Numbered from the stretch's first letter, positions 37,098-45,569 are shown. The stretch is DNA of 64,000 bases from Emticicia sp. BO119 (GCF_013912375.1 NZ_JACETV010000008.1:124001-188000); one strand, 5' to 3'. The notes: generated by a model not told the origin, from the letters alone. Made by a program: numbers and translations.

Positions 37098-37799
37098 TTA
37101 CCCTATATACTTCAAAAACTCCGCCTTGGTAGCTTCCTGCTGAAATTTGCCACCATAGAAACTTGTAATGGTTGTAGAAGTGTCATCCTGCACACCGCGA
37201 GAAGCCACGCATAAGTGTTTGGCATCCATTACAACAGCCACATCTTCTGTACCTAATACTCTCTGTAATTCTTTCGCAATCTGCATTGTCAGGCGTTCCT
37301 GTACCTGAGGTCTTTTGGAAAAATATTGTACTATTCTATTCAGTTTCGATAAGCCAATTACTTTACCATTGGCAATATAGGCCACATGCGCTTTGCCGAA
37401 AATCGGTACGAAATGGTGTTCGCAATTGGAGTAGAATGAAATGTCTTTTTCAACCAACATCTCGTTGTACTGATACCTATTATCAAAAAGTGTGACTTTT
37501 GGTTTATTCTCTGGATTAAGCCCGCTGAAAATCTCTTTTACATACATTTTGGCTACACGGTTTGGTGTACCTTTCAAAGAATCATCCCTTAAATCTAATC
37601 CGAGCGTATCCATTATCTGGCGGAAATAGTATTCAATCTGCGCTATTTTCTCATCATCGTTCATGTCAAAGGCATCGGCACGCATAGGGGTGTCTACAGA
37701 AGTACTTATGTGGTCATCACCTATTTCTTCAGCTGTAAGGGCAACTTTGGTATCTTCTTCAAATAACAGGGTATTCAACAAAGTTTCGTTCGGTTTCAT
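37098..37799 (-). CDS. folE: GTP cyclohydrolase I
   Basis: The 233-residue enzyme converts GTP to 7,8-dihydroneopterin triphosphate, the first step of folate and tetrahydrobiopterin synthesis. The catalytic and zinc-binding residues are present: SNCEHHFVP with Cys126, His128 and His129, and HLCV with Cys197. It has an N-terminal extension (about 45 residues) with the conserved EEIGDDHISTS and TPMRADAF segments seen in Bacteroidota homologues. The first 13 codons overlap the end of the upstream 6-pyruvoyltetrahydropterin synthase-type gene by 41 bases, so the two are probably translationally coupled. Confidence 0.95.
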   Translation of the reverse strand: MKPNETLLNTLLFEEDTKVALTAEEIGDDHISTSVDTPMRADAFDMNDDEKIAQIEYYFRQIMDTLGLDLRDDSLKGTPNRVAKMYVKEIFSGLNPENKPKVTLFDNRYQYNEMLVEKDISFYSNCEHHFVPIFGKAHVAYIANGKVIGLSKLNRIVQYFSKRPQVQERLTMQIAKELQRVLGTEDVAVVMDAKHLCVASRGVQDDTSTTITSFYGGKFQQEATKAEFLKYIG

Positions 37800-38178
37800 A
37801 TAATCTGATTCTAAGGTCTAAATAATCCGGCAGTTTTGCCCTCAATTTCTCATAAATTACAATAGCAATATTTTCAGCTGATGGATTAATATCTTTGAAT
37901 TCTTCGGTATCAAGGTTTAGGTTTTTGTGGTCAAACTTGTCCAGAATTTCTTCTTTTATTAAATCACTTAATAGCTTCATATCCATAACATAACCTGATT
38001 CAGGGTCAATTTTGCCAATTACCTGAACTACAAGATCATAGTTATGACCATGGAAATTGTAATTATTACACTTTCCATACACGCGTTCATTTTTCTCCTC
38101 CGACCAGTTCGGATTGTTGAGACGATGAGCAGCATTGAAATGTTCTTTTCTGAACACCGCAACTCGTTTAGAACTCAT
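37759..38178 (-). CDS. 6-pyruvoyltetrahydropterin synthase-type protein (CX5HGH motif)
   Basis: The 139-residue protein belongs to COG0720. Zinc ligands His18, His43 and His45 lie in FNAAHRL and HGHNY. The catalytic Cys37 is in CNNYNFHGH, spaced as CX5HGH, the pattern of eukaryotic 6-pyruvoyltetrahydropterin synthase (human: KCNNPNGHGHNY), whereas bacterial QueD has CX3HGH. Later segments IGKIDPESGYVMDMKLL and LDKFDHKNLNLD also match the eukaryotic-type enzyme. The gene overlaps folE by 41 bases. This points to tetrahydrobiopterin synthesis rather than queuosine (inference). A stem-loop lies 78 bases upstream. Confidence 0.85.
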   Translation of the reverse strand: MSSKRVAVFRKEHFNAAHRLNNPNWSEEKNERVYGKCNNYNFHGHNYDLVVQVIGKIDPESGYVMDMKLLSDLIKEEILDKFDHKNLNLDTEEFKDINPSAENIAIVIYEKLRAKLPDYLDLRIRLYETERNFVEYPVI

Positions 38179-38255
38179 TATTTTTTTGATTTAAATGCTT
38201 TTGAGTACTTTATACAAATACCAAAATCTATGAAATTTCAGGGATTTAGTCTCAA

Positions 38256-38299
38256 AGTTTAAAAGTCGTCTGAAAGGTTGTCAGCAACACTTTTAAACT
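38256..38299 (-). other. Nested hairpin upstream of the 6-pyruvoyltetrahydropterin synthase gene
   Basis: AGTTTAAAAGT (38256-38266) and ACTTTTAAACT (38289-38299) are an 11-bp perfect inverted repeat, with a second CTGA/TCAG pairing inside the loop. It ends 78 bases before the start codon. It could be a leader structure or a terminator remnant; no known riboswitch core was recognised. Confidence 0.35.
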
Positions 38300-38484
38300 A
38301 AATCTGCGAGAATTTTTCTTTTTACGTAAAATGCTTTTTTGTTTAATATTAACATAACAAAATTATATATAAAAAGTTGCAAGTGGCTTTAGAGAATTAT
38401 TTAACAAACTGACAATCAATACTTTAAAGCCAATTAAATTACATATATAACAGTGAATATAATTTGGCGCAACACCAGAGTCAG

Positions 38485-38530
38485 TAAAAAAACAAAAAAA
38501 CTCACTCCCCTGACAAGTCAAGAAAGTGAG
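38485..38530 (-). terminator. Terminator of the degenerate haloperoxidase gene
   Basis: CTCACT (38501-38506) pairs with AGTGAG (38525-38530) and an inner TGAC pairs with GTCA. On the minus strand the stem is followed by a long T-run (the complement of the A-run at 38486-38500). It lies 57 bases past the stop codon of the gene at 38588. Confidence 0.6.
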
Positions 38531-38587
38531 CCTGGTTTTAAACAAAGGGATTCTATCGTGTACTAAAAATCTTTTTTACTCCTCAGG

Positions 38588-39949
38588 TTATTTTTTAAAA
38601 TTAAGCTTTAATATATTCTTTGCAATCTCTTTGCCATTCTTTTGCCCGTTCTCATTTGCCATCCTATACTGAACTCCACCAAATAATTGGGCAATAGTGG
38701 CTTCGTTTGCATATTCTTCAAATGATTTGAACGTTCGGTTTGGTAAGCTTCCCTGATAGGTATTATCTGTGAAAGCATAATTGTCTCCAAAAACAGATGT
38801 TAATATCTCCGCACTTGCACCCGAACTTGTTGCGTTATCAGACGTATAAGACGGAACTGGCTGAGTAGCAATATAGGGAGACCAAGTTGGTGAAATAGCC
38901 TGTTTGATATAAGTAATGGGTGCCATCAGGTTATAATTATATTTCGATTTCCAACAAGCAACAAAGGCATCATTTATTGTCAGACCTAATTTAATATATA
39001 CCTCAGCTGCTTTATCGAGTTTAGATTTTTCTTTTTTGAGAACAATGTTAGCAATACTGAAACTATGCCCTCCCGGTGTAATACTTGCATCTGTCCAGAA
39101 GTGAGCTATTTCCTTTTGGTCATCAGTTAAAGTTTTAGCTACTGTATATACTTCTTTAGCTGCATTATACATTATTGAATTTTCTTTAAATGAAAAAGCG
39201 ATAGGATCTGATGGCACTACGGTATTATTAAGCGATGAAAAATTACGGTTTTTACCCCAATAAGGTAATAAAGGTATTTTCTGATTACTTACAGGTTCCC
39301 ATGATCCAATTGCCACTGGCACTTTATAGGAAGTCGGAAAATTATTATTCCAGCCCTCATTACCACCATCGGTTTTAGAGTAATCCCAGATAGCTTTGGC
39401 AATATCAGCCCCGAAGTTAATTGAGCGTTCTATTAATTCCTGATTGGTTACACCTGTTTTCAGTGCTGTTTCAGAAACCCGCCGTAAAGAGTCTATTGAA
39501 GCTTTATTATCATCGTTGGTTGTAGTATATAATTCTTTTACCAAGGTTGAGATGGCGGCATTGGCTGCTATGCCCCAGTTATATTCTTTGGTTGAATCTG
39601 GTACAGGTAATTTTGTTAAGCCTGAGATTTTCCCTGCCAACGACTGATAACCCTCCAGTCCATATACTACACTTTCATAAAAGGCAAGGCTGGTATAAGC
39701 CAGACTACGCGCTGCAACAGGGGCTGCATACCCAGGTGTTGATTTAATCAAACGCAATTGCAGATTCGTCCAGTTGATAGCAAGGCTGGCATCGTATGTA
39801 TTTGTTTTTTTTGATTCAACAGCAGGAGCAATTACTTCTTTGCCAGGTTTATCTTTGCAAGAAGTGAGGTAAACAGTAAATATGCAAGTAATGGCGTATA
39901 AAGTTACCTTTACGCGTTTTAGTAAGAATACTGCGTATAGATTCCCCAT
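38588..39949 (-). CDS. Vanadium haloperoxidase/PAP2-like lipoprotein with degenerate active site
   Basis: The 453-residue lipoprotein (TSC at residues 29-31) matches the vanadium-dependent haloperoxidase/PAP2 fold along its length, as shown by NWTNLQLRLIKSTPGYAAPVAARSLAYTSLAFYESV and PGGHSFSIANI. However, every motif residue expected for catalysis is changed: the KX6RP site reads K...AP (near 333), the SGH position reads SDN (near 366), and the SRX5HX3D site reads AQ...Q...A (near 421). An intact relative lies at 53641-55179. I therefore infer a non-catalytic, perhaps binding, role. It is followed by a terminator and is not co-transcribed with the AhpD locus. Confidence 0.7.
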   Translation of the reverse strand: MGNLYAVFLLKRVKVTLYAITCIFTVYLTSCKDKPGKEVIAPAVESKKTNTYDASLAINWTNLQLRLIKSTPGYAAPVAARSLAYTSLAFYESVVYGLEGYQSLAGKISGLTKLPVPDSTKEYNWGIAANAAISTLVKELYTTTNDDNKASIDSLRRVSETALKTGVTNQELIERSINFGADIAKAIWDYSKTDGGNEGWNNNFPTSYKVPVAIGSWEPVSNQKIPLLPYWGKNRNFSSLNNTVVPSDPIAFSFKENSIMYNAAKEVYTVAKTLTDDQKEIAHFWTDASITPGGHSFSIANIVLKKEKSKLDKAAEVYIKLGLTINDAFVACWKSKYNYNLMAPITYIKQAISPTWSPYIATQPVPSYTSDNATSSGASAEILTSVFGDNYAFTDNTYQGSLPNRTFKSFEEYANEATIAQLFGGVQYRMANENGQKNGKEIAKNILKLNFKK

Positions 39950-39989
39950 AAAGTTTTCTTTTATCCTGACCTAAAAATCTATTCAGATT

Positions 39990-40027
39990 AAAATCAAAAA
40001 CCTTGCCAAAAGAAAAGGCAAGGTTTT
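39990..40027 (-). terminator. Terminator of the gamma-carbonic-anhydrase gene
   Basis: AAAACCTTGCC (39997-40007) and GGCAAGGTTTT (40017-40027) form an 11-bp perfect stem with a 9-base loop. On the minus strand it ends in GGTTTTTGATTTT. It lies 43 bases past the stop of the gene at 40071. Confidence 0.7.
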
Positions 40028-40070
40028 GTTATTTGATTATATTTTGAGAAAACTATAGATTGACAGAAAT

Positions 40071-40562
40071 TTATTGGTTAGCCTTTAAAGGGAACTTACC
40101 AGACTGGTGTTCATGCGACATTTCTACATAGTGAGCTGCACTAATGGCTAATTTTTCAGCTATTTCCGGTGGTAATGTTTTAATCACCCTGGCAGGTGTA
40201 CCCACTGCCATCGAATAATCAGGAATTTCTGTACCTTCGGTTACCAGTGCATTAGCGCCTATAATACAATATTTGCCGATTTTAGCTCTGTTAAGAATAG
40301 TTGCCCTCATGCCTATCAACGAATAATCGCCCACTGTTGCACCATGCACAATAGCACCATGGCCCACAGTTACGCTTTCGCCGATGAGAGTGGGCTCACC
40401 AAAATCTGCGTGCAGGATAGCCCCATCCTGAATATTGGTGCGGTTACCAATCACAATTTTTTCAACATCAGCCCGAATCACTGCCGAATACCAGACAGAA
40501 ACATCTTCGCCAAGTGTTACATCGCCCATCACACTGGCATTAGGCGCAATAAAATATCCCAT
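40071..40562 (-). CDS. Gamma-carbonic anhydrase family protein (left-handed beta-helix)
   Basis: The 163-residue protein is a left-handed beta-helix of hexapeptide repeats (SVMGDVTLGEDVSVWYSAVI, IVIGNRTNIQDG, TVGHGAIVHGATVG). The three zinc ligands of the gamma-carbonic anhydrase fold are present as His in ILHADF, and in GHGAIVHG. The ATG at 40562 gives the usual N-terminus; a GTG eight codons upstream is also possible. YrdA/PaaY-type proteins of this family often have weak or no carbonic anhydrase activity. It lies between two hairpins and is probably monocistronic. Confidence 0.85.
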   Translation of the reverse strand: MGYFIAPNASVMGDVTLGEDVSVWYSAVIRADVEKIVIGNRTNIQDGAILHADFGEPTLIGESVTVGHGAIVHGATVGDYSLIGMRATILNRAKIGKYCIIGANALVTEGTEIPDYSMAVGTPARVIKTLPPEIAEKLAISAAHYVEMSHEHQSGKFPLKANQ

Positions 40563-40594
40563 TTTATAGAATTTTGAATATGGCACGAATAAAC

Positions 40595-40647
40595 ATAAAT
40601 GCTATGAATTTTCAAGAAGCAATCTTTAAAAAATTCATAGCATTTAT
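40595..40647 (-). terminator. Terminator of the DUF3179 gene
   Basis: Arms 40595-40612 and 40630-40647 form an 18-bp perfect stem (outer part AAATGCTATGAATTTT / AAAATTCATAGCATTT) with a 17-base loop. It starts 4 bases past the stop of the DUF3179 gene and lies 33 bases before the gamma-carbonic-anhydrase ATG. Only a weak T-run follows on the minus strand. Confidence 0.55.
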
Positions 40648-40650
40648 TAA

Positions 40651-41856
40651 TTATCTTGACTTTAAATTATCATAATCCCAGATTTCGGTAGGTTTGTGGA
40701 ATTGCTTCCATGCTCGAAGATACTCTTGATATGCTTGTATTTTTGCTAATTTCTTCCCTTTTAATGCTCCTTCTATACATTCGCCCCTATCATTCCATAT
40801 ACTATAAGTTTCTTTATCCTTAAATCCTGAAGTTTCTGAAACAAAGTTTAAGATTTTGCCATCAATCTCCCTATTAAAAACATGGAAGGAATGTCTGTCA
40901 TCTTCTAATACAATTACGAATGATGTATTTCCTATTTTATCATTAAGTACTGGTGGTAATGACCTCCATGCATAAGCTTTATTTTTATTTTCAATAGTTA
41001 CACCTAAGATCCAGCTTTTGTCCCAGAATTTGTTAGGATTCGTCAGAGAATCTTCATCCATTTTCTGACGACGGTCATAGGTTTTCAATTCATCATATTC
41101 TTCACTAAAAGTATTATCAGGCTGAAATACCAGACCATCAGGGTATTGAGCAAAAAAGGCTTTCAAAGTCATTTGTTCTGATGGAATAATATCTAATTTC
41201 TTTCCTTCCTGTGCGCCTACTGCTGCATCTCCAGTAGCCTGATACCACCAGGATTTGGTATCAGAATCTTCTATTACGGCATTATAGTGCCTTGCCCCTA
41301 CCAAACGGAAAATCTGTTTCTTACCATCTACAATTGGACTAAAAACCAAACCCGTGCGACACATGGTACAATAAGTAATCAATACGGGTGTATCACCCAC
41401 ATTATCCTGTATTTTATGATGATAACCTACGAACTTAATCGGATACGCTTTGGCTATACTACCATTTACAACAGTCATCACTACTAAACTATCTGGCACT
41501 TTACTATCTTTTTGGGTTGCGAACTGAATCTTTTCAGGTTCTTTAAACATTACCTCTGCTCTGTACGAAACATCGGTAAAGTAATAAAGTACTATGGCTA
41601 CCAATACAATGATTCCTACTAATCCCTTCTGTTTGTTGCTGCCTTGAGTAATAAATGACCACGCAGGAATAGCCAATAGCAATAAGCCTATAATTCGTGA
41701 AGCAGGAATGAGCTTCTCAAGATAATAGGTAAGCTTGATTGCTTCTAAATCCTGACTACCAGGAAAGGGCATCAAAAGATAGGCCTCTAATAAGGCTGGT
41801 AAGATAAGGCAAACAGCACCTATCCAGAACAAACGTTTTTTAAATGTAGGAGTCAT
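40651..41856 (-). CDS. DUF3179 family membrane protein
   Basis: The 401-residue protein starts MTPTFKKRLFWIGAVCLILPALLEAYLL and has four helices in the first 100 residues. The DUF3179 domain follows, with the paired cysteines TYCTMCRTGLVFSP near 180, KQIFRLVGARHYNAV and TKSWWYQATGDAAVG. I used the ATG at 41856; the frame upstream runs into the end of the TonB receptor gene. DUF3179 function is unknown. It follows the FecA-like receptor by 55 bases on the same strand, so the receptor and this protein are probably co-expressed. Confidence 0.8.
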   Translation of the reverse strand: MTPTFKKRLFWIGAVCLILPALLEAYLLMPFPGSQDLEAIKLTYYLEKLIPASRIIGLLLLAIPAWSFITQGSNKQKGLVGIIVLVAIVLYYFTDVSYRAEVMFKEPEKIQFATQKDSKVPDSLVVMTVVNGSIAKAYPIKFVGYHHKIQDNVGDTPVLITYCTMCRTGLVFSPIVDGKKQIFRLVGARHYNAVIEDSDTKSWWYQATGDAAVGAQEGKKLDIIPSEQMTLKAFFAQYPDGLVFQPDNTFSEEYDELKTYDRRQKMDEDSLTNPNKFWDKSWILGVTIENKNKAYAWRSLPPVLNDKIGNTSFVIVLEDDRHSFHVFNREIDGKILNFVSETSGFKDKETYSIWNDRGECIEGALKGKKLAKIQAYQEYLRAWKQFHKPTEIWDYDNLKSR

Positions 41857-41911
41857 TGTATTCAGATATTTCAGGTAAAAGGCCTCTTCTGCAAGGGCCT
41901 TTTTAATTTGT

Positions 41912-44089
41912 TTATATTTTAAAAGCGAATGAAACATTCACACTTCTACCGTCTGATGACCATACGGCAGGGCCAGGATAAAAAGCTGGTCTTTTGGTAA
42001 AGTATTGTTCGTTAGTCAGATTATTGATATTCAGTTTTACCATCATACTTTGGGTTAACCGGTATGTAGCATTGATATCCAACAATCCATACGATGGTAC
42101 TAAACCCACTGCGCCTGTGGCAGATGGTTTTACAGTGTTCAGTGCATCAGCATAACTATTGGCAGTATAGCTGTAAAGAGCCGTAACACTTAGTTTCGTA
42201 TAACGGAATGTTATTCCGTTGCGGCTTATCCAGTCTGGGGTACTTTCTACCTTGTTACCCTTTACGCTCACATTTTTATCTCCTGCTCTTATGGAAGCAT
42301 CCTCATATCTGGCATCCATATAAGCAGTAGAAGTAAAGACTGAAAATGTGGATTTTGGCGAAAATCGGGTATCATACTGAACAAATATCTCCAAGCCATT
42401 GATATGTGAATTGCCAATATTAGTGCGTAAATAATAAAAATCCCCATCGGTTTCCGTACCGTAGGTCATACCCATACGGTTGTTATACTGAATCTGAAAG
42501 GCACTTATATCCCATTTCCAATGCTCTGTATTGCCTTTATAACCTATTTCGGCATTATAACCATACGCATCTTTCAGATTTTTATCTATCTTCTCGTATG
42601 TGGCCGACGGGATAATATCTTTAAATACTACCGGTCGATAGGCCTGCGCAAAACCTGCATAGATATTCTGCGATTGGCTCAACTGGTAATTAGCATTCAA
42701 TCCTAAAAGAGGAAATTTATGCGTAATAGTGGTTGGCAGCTGGTTGGCATCATAATAAGCAATCTTACCACTCAAATCAGACTCGCCTAATTCTACTCTA
42801 ATACCTGGTGTAACTGAAAATTTAGAAGTAATTGCAAAACGGTTTTCGGCAAAGATTGCAAAATTCTTAGTTTTCAGGTGCATATCTCTCACCCAATCGC
42901 CGGTTTTGGAAATATCAAAATCTGATCCCGTAGTACCTTTCCCTAATTGCTGGCGGTTCAGATCATTGTTCATTAACTGTACTCCTGTTACTAAGATGGA
43001 TGAAACTTTACCTAACTCATAATTGTGTAACAGACGTGCTTCAACTGTATAACTGTTAAAATGATCTATATCAACCTGACGATTTGCATATTGCAGGGTA
43101 GTAGGATCAATTGCATCCACAATGTTGGCGGGTTTGTCAAATGTTACACTGTTTCTGTCGCCTAATACAGCAGATGCTATAAAGGAAGCACGAGTACGTG
43201 CACTTAAACGGAAATCTGCTGTGAAAGATGGTACATAGATAGTAGGGTTAAAATAATTACGTGCACGGGTTGACATTCGGGGATTTGCATAAAACATACT
43301 ATCTGTCAACGGCCCTGGTATTTGGTACAGATATTTTGAGTGTTTGAAATCCGCTTTCAATTTAATCTTTGATGAAACCTGATAAATTAACCCAAGTGCT
43401 TCCCCGCTATAATCACTTTCTGAATTAGTGCGGTATCCATCAGAATGGCGCCTTGAGTAATACCCGTAATACTGGAGCTTACCGATTTTCCCGCTTATTC
43501 CATTATAAGTACTAACTAAACCAAAAGAACCTATGGAATTAATGGTCTCAAAATTAAAAGCCTTTGTTGTATCAGGTTGTTTGGCAATATAGTTCAGCAT
43601 ACCTCCAAATTGAGCTCCATATTGCAAGGAACCTGTACCGCGTACTAACTGAATGGTCTGAATAGCTTCCATAGGTAAGCTAAAATGACTTGCCGGATAG
43701 GCATACATATCTGAATTAGTAAGAATACCATCAGCACGTATATTAAACTCCCAGCCACGGTGCGGGTCAAGCCCACGAGTTGAAATATTGGTTTGATTGC
43801 CTGTACCATCCATATCATAAACAAATACACCAGGTACTTTGGCAAATATCTGACGAGGCGTTTTTTCTGCAATATTAGCATCTGCACCTAATAAATTAAT
43901 TACTTCGCTTTTTTTCCCTCCAAAAAGATAAGTACCTTGTGTGAGAGGCAATCGCTCAATTGTATTTTTGTATCGCTGCTCTAAAATATTTATTTCTTCT
44001 AATTCTTTTACTTTTACAGAATCTGTTCGCTGGGCAAATATATGTGTAGTGCATACCATGAGTACGCATAGTAATTGTATTGACTTCAT
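41912..44089 (-). CDS. TonB-dependent outer-membrane receptor (FecA-like)
   Basis: The 725-residue receptor has a signal peptide (about 1-19, THIFAQ) and a plug domain with TPRQIFAKVPGVFVYD, NISTRGLDPHRGWEFNI and IQLVRGTGSLQYGAQFGGMLNYI. The barrel ends in DGRSVNVSFAFKI, a typical C-terminal strand with aromatic and Ile ending. The plug sequence resembles ferric-dicitrate-type receptors (FecA), but the substrate cannot be proven from sequence. It has no N-terminal STN domain and no adjacent sigma/anti-sigma pair. The HSPPP-A membrane protein gene lies upstream on the same strand and the DUF3179 gene downstream. Confidence 0.85.
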   Translation of the reverse strand: MKSIQLLCVLMVCTTHIFAQRTDSVKVKELEEINILEQRYKNTIERLPLTQGTYLFGGKKSEVINLLGADANIAEKTPRQIFAKVPGVFVYDMDGTGNQTNISTRGLDPHRGWEFNIRADGILTNSDMYAYPASHFSLPMEAIQTIQLVRGTGSLQYGAQFGGMLNYIAKQPDTTKAFNFETINSIGSFGLVSTYNGISGKIGKLQYYGYYSRRHSDGYRTNSESDYSGEALGLIYQVSSKIKLKADFKHSKYLYQIPGPLTDSMFYANPRMSTRARNYFNPTIYVPSFTADFRLSARTRASFIASAVLGDRNSVTFDKPANIVDAIDPTTLQYANRQVDIDHFNSYTVEARLLHNYELGKVSSILVTGVQLMNNDLNRQQLGKGTTGSDFDISKTGDWVRDMHLKTKNFAIFAENRFAITSKFSVTPGIRVELGESDLSGKIAYYDANQLPTTITHKFPLLGLNANYQLSQSQNIYAGFAQAYRPVVFKDIIPSATYEKIDKNLKDAYGYNAEIGYKGNTEHWKWDISAFQIQYNNRMGMTYGTETDGDFYYLRTNIGNSHINGLEIFVQYDTRFSPKSTFSVFTSTAYMDARYEDASIRAGDKNVSVKGNKVESTPDWISRNGITFRYTKLSVTALYSYTANSYADALNTVKPSATGAVGLVPSYGLLDINATYRLTQSMMVKLNINNLTNEQYFTKRPAFYPGPAVWSSDGRSVNVSFAFKI

Positions 44090-44165
44090 AAAAATATTCT
44101 TTGAAAGTAATACAAGGTTGTCCTGTATTGCTTAAATTAATTACTGATTATACTATAAGAGAATA

Positions 44166-44197
44166 GGTATAACATTCTCCAAGGAGGACATTATACC
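44166..44197 (-). other. Hairpin between the HSPPP-A gene and the FecA-like receptor gene
   Basis: GGTATAACATTCTCC (44166-44180) and GGAGGACATTATACC (44183-44197) form a 15-position stem with three mismatches and a 2-base loop. It lies 20 bases past the stop of the HSPPP-A gene and 77 bases before the receptor ATG. It may terminate or attenuate read-through; no T-run follows. Confidence 0.4.
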
Positions 44198-44216
44198 AAG
44201 GAATAGTTATATAAAA

Positions 44217-44756
44217 TCAGGTTAATTCAGGCGGAGGCGAATGTAACAGGTGTATTACCTGATAGTCTGATTGGGTTGGTTCTGTATAAAAAGAGGGGTC
44301 ATATATTTCGACAATGGGTTCAGTTAAAGCCAATTGCAATGAATCAGAAACATAAACTTTCTGTAAATCACCTAACAGTTTTATGAGTTTCCCTAATGGG
44401 CTGCGAGATATATCAGAATCAGGCGCAGTCATACCTTGTACCATTGATGCCAATTCGGCAAAACGCTCCTGCGCATTCTGATTCGACTTCAGAATTACAT
44501 ATAATGTATCATTCTCCTGATACTCGTGCATAATATTATAAAAATCATTTCCGCTACGTATCAGCCCTTCCTTATGTCCATTCCTGTAATGCACATCTTT
44601 TGAAGTTGTCGGAATTTTAATAATTTTCCATTTATCATCAAAAATCACATTAGAATTTGTTCGGTAATTAGTCTCAAAAAACAGCATAGTTATTGTCAGC
44701 CCAAACATATTGTAGAGCAGAAGTAATAAAAGACCTATTGACGCTATTTTTTTCAC
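44217..44756 (-). CDS. Small membrane-anchored protein ending in HSPPPEL (HSPPP-A)
   Basis: The 179-residue protein starts with a membrane anchor (KKIASIGLLLLLLYNMFGLTITMLF, residues 2-26) and has a soluble domain with VIFDDKWKIIKIP and EGLIRSGNDFYN, then ENDTLYV, and a helix. It ends QVIHLLHSPPPELT. The protein at 56417-56992 shares the anchor (KKVAAISLLVLLICNILG), the GLI..G and NDTLY segments, and the C-terminal HSPPP(D/E)L, so the two are paralogues. I recognise no family. It is upstream of the FecA-like receptor and DUF3179 genes, and downstream of AhpD-like genes. The His-Ser-Pro-rich tail could bind a metal or partner, by inference only. Confidence 0.6.
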   Translation of the reverse strand: MKKIASIGLLLLLLYNMFGLTITMLFFETNYRTNSNVIFDDKWKIIKIPTTSKDVHYRNGHKEGLIRSGNDFYNIMHEYQENDTLYVILKSNQNAQERFAELASMVQGMTAPDSDISRSPLGKLIKLLGDLQKVYVSDSLQLALTEPIVEIYDPSFYTEPTQSDYQVIHLLHSPPPELT

Positions 44757-44810
44757 AGTAAATACTGAAAATTTATCAAATTCAATAAAAAACCTTTATT
44801 TTTCAAATAA

Positions 44811-44839
44811 ACTCTGCACATCTATCAGATATGCAGAGT
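44811..44839. repeat. Hairpin element, copy 1 (ACTCTGCACATCT ... AGATATGCAGAGT)
   Basis: A 13-bp stem with one mismatch and a 3-base loop (arms 44811-44823 and 44827-44839) lies in the 243-base gap between the AhpD-like gene at 45000 and HSPPP-A. A close relative is at 44928-44955. Confidence 0.5.
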
Positions 44840-44927
44840 CTGTGAATTTTTTAACTAAAAACAAAACATATATTAATTTCTTGTAAGAATCCTTGTTTTG
44901 ATTAATCCTCGTAATTATTTGTCAGAA

Positions 44928-44955
44928 ACTCTGCGCATCAAATGATGCACAGAGT
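44928..44955 (-). terminator. Hairpin element, copy 2, directly after the AhpD-like gene
   Basis: ACTCTGCGCATCA (44928-44940) and TGATGCACAGAGT (44943-44955) pair with one mismatch around a 2-base loop. It is 45 bases past the stop of the AhpD-like gene at 45000, so it may end that transcript, but it lacks a strong T-run. Its arms resemble copy 1. Confidence 0.45.
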
Positions 44956-44999
44956 ATAATAGTCAACCTATGATTAAATCAAAACTAAGATTCAATATC

Positions 45000-45569
45000 T
45001 TATTTACCGATGCTTTTCATAGCATCAAAATTGGCATAACCTTCTTCTGAAATACGGATACCTCTGGCTATATATGCCTTAGGATCAGCAGGTGCCCATG
45101 TACCTAAACCATCTACATAACGATTGAACATACAAAAGGCTGCGGCAATCAATACAGTATCATGGATTTCTTTATCATTCGCCCCCTCGTTTCTTGCGGC
45201 ATCTATTTGTTCGGTTGTTACATTTTTGCCACCTTTTTGTACATTTGCAGCAATAGCTAATAAGGTCTTAAGCTTTTTTGAAACTGGTGCTTCTTCGTAA
45301 TTTTTCTTGATTTGATCAATCAATGCACCATCATCGTCTAAATAACATTGTGCGGCAGCTCCATGCACACTCTGACAAAACCAGCAATCATTCAGGTAAG
45401 AAACATAAGTAGCTATGGTTTCTCGCTCACCTCTCGAAAGTCCAGTACTCTCATCTCTCAATAATATGTCTGCCAAAGCATTCAATGGGCGAGCCGTCTC
45501 AGGACGAAAAGCCATTAATCCTCTGATGCCTGGCAGAAGTTCTTCTTCTGGTAATTTGATGTATGCCAT
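45000..45569 (-). CDS. AhpD-like carboxymuconolactone decarboxylase family protein, copy 1
   Basis: The 189-residue protein shows the AhpD thiol motif CWFCQSVH (Cys62, Cys65, His69), preceded by an ERE segment, and a second block VLIAAAFCMFNRYVDGLGTW near 140. Peroxidase-related members of this family reduce disulfides or hydroperoxides with partner proteins. No AhpC or lipoyl partner gene is near. It begins MAYIKLPEEE, as do copies 2 and 4. It follows copy 2 with a 29-base gap and is the last gene of the AhpD-MFS block, ending before two hairpins. Confidence 0.88.
   Translation of the reverse strand: MAYIKLPEEELLPGIRGLMAFRPETARPLNALADILLRDESTGLSRGERETIATYVSYLNDCWFCQSVHGAAAQCYLDDDGALIDQIKKNYEEAPVSKKLKTLLAIAANVQKGGKNVTTEQIDAARNEGANDKEIHDTVLIAAAFCMFNRYVDGLGTWAPADPKAYIARGIRISEEGYANFDAMKSIGK

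Noticed and set aside
37759-38400. A preQ1 riboswitch upstream of the COG0720 gene
   Set aside because: The protein is of the CX5HGH type, and no preQ1 aptamer core was seen in the leader.
44811-44955. The two similar hairpins as a short CRISPR array
   Set aside because: Only two palindromic units, of unequal sequence and a long gap, with no cas gene.
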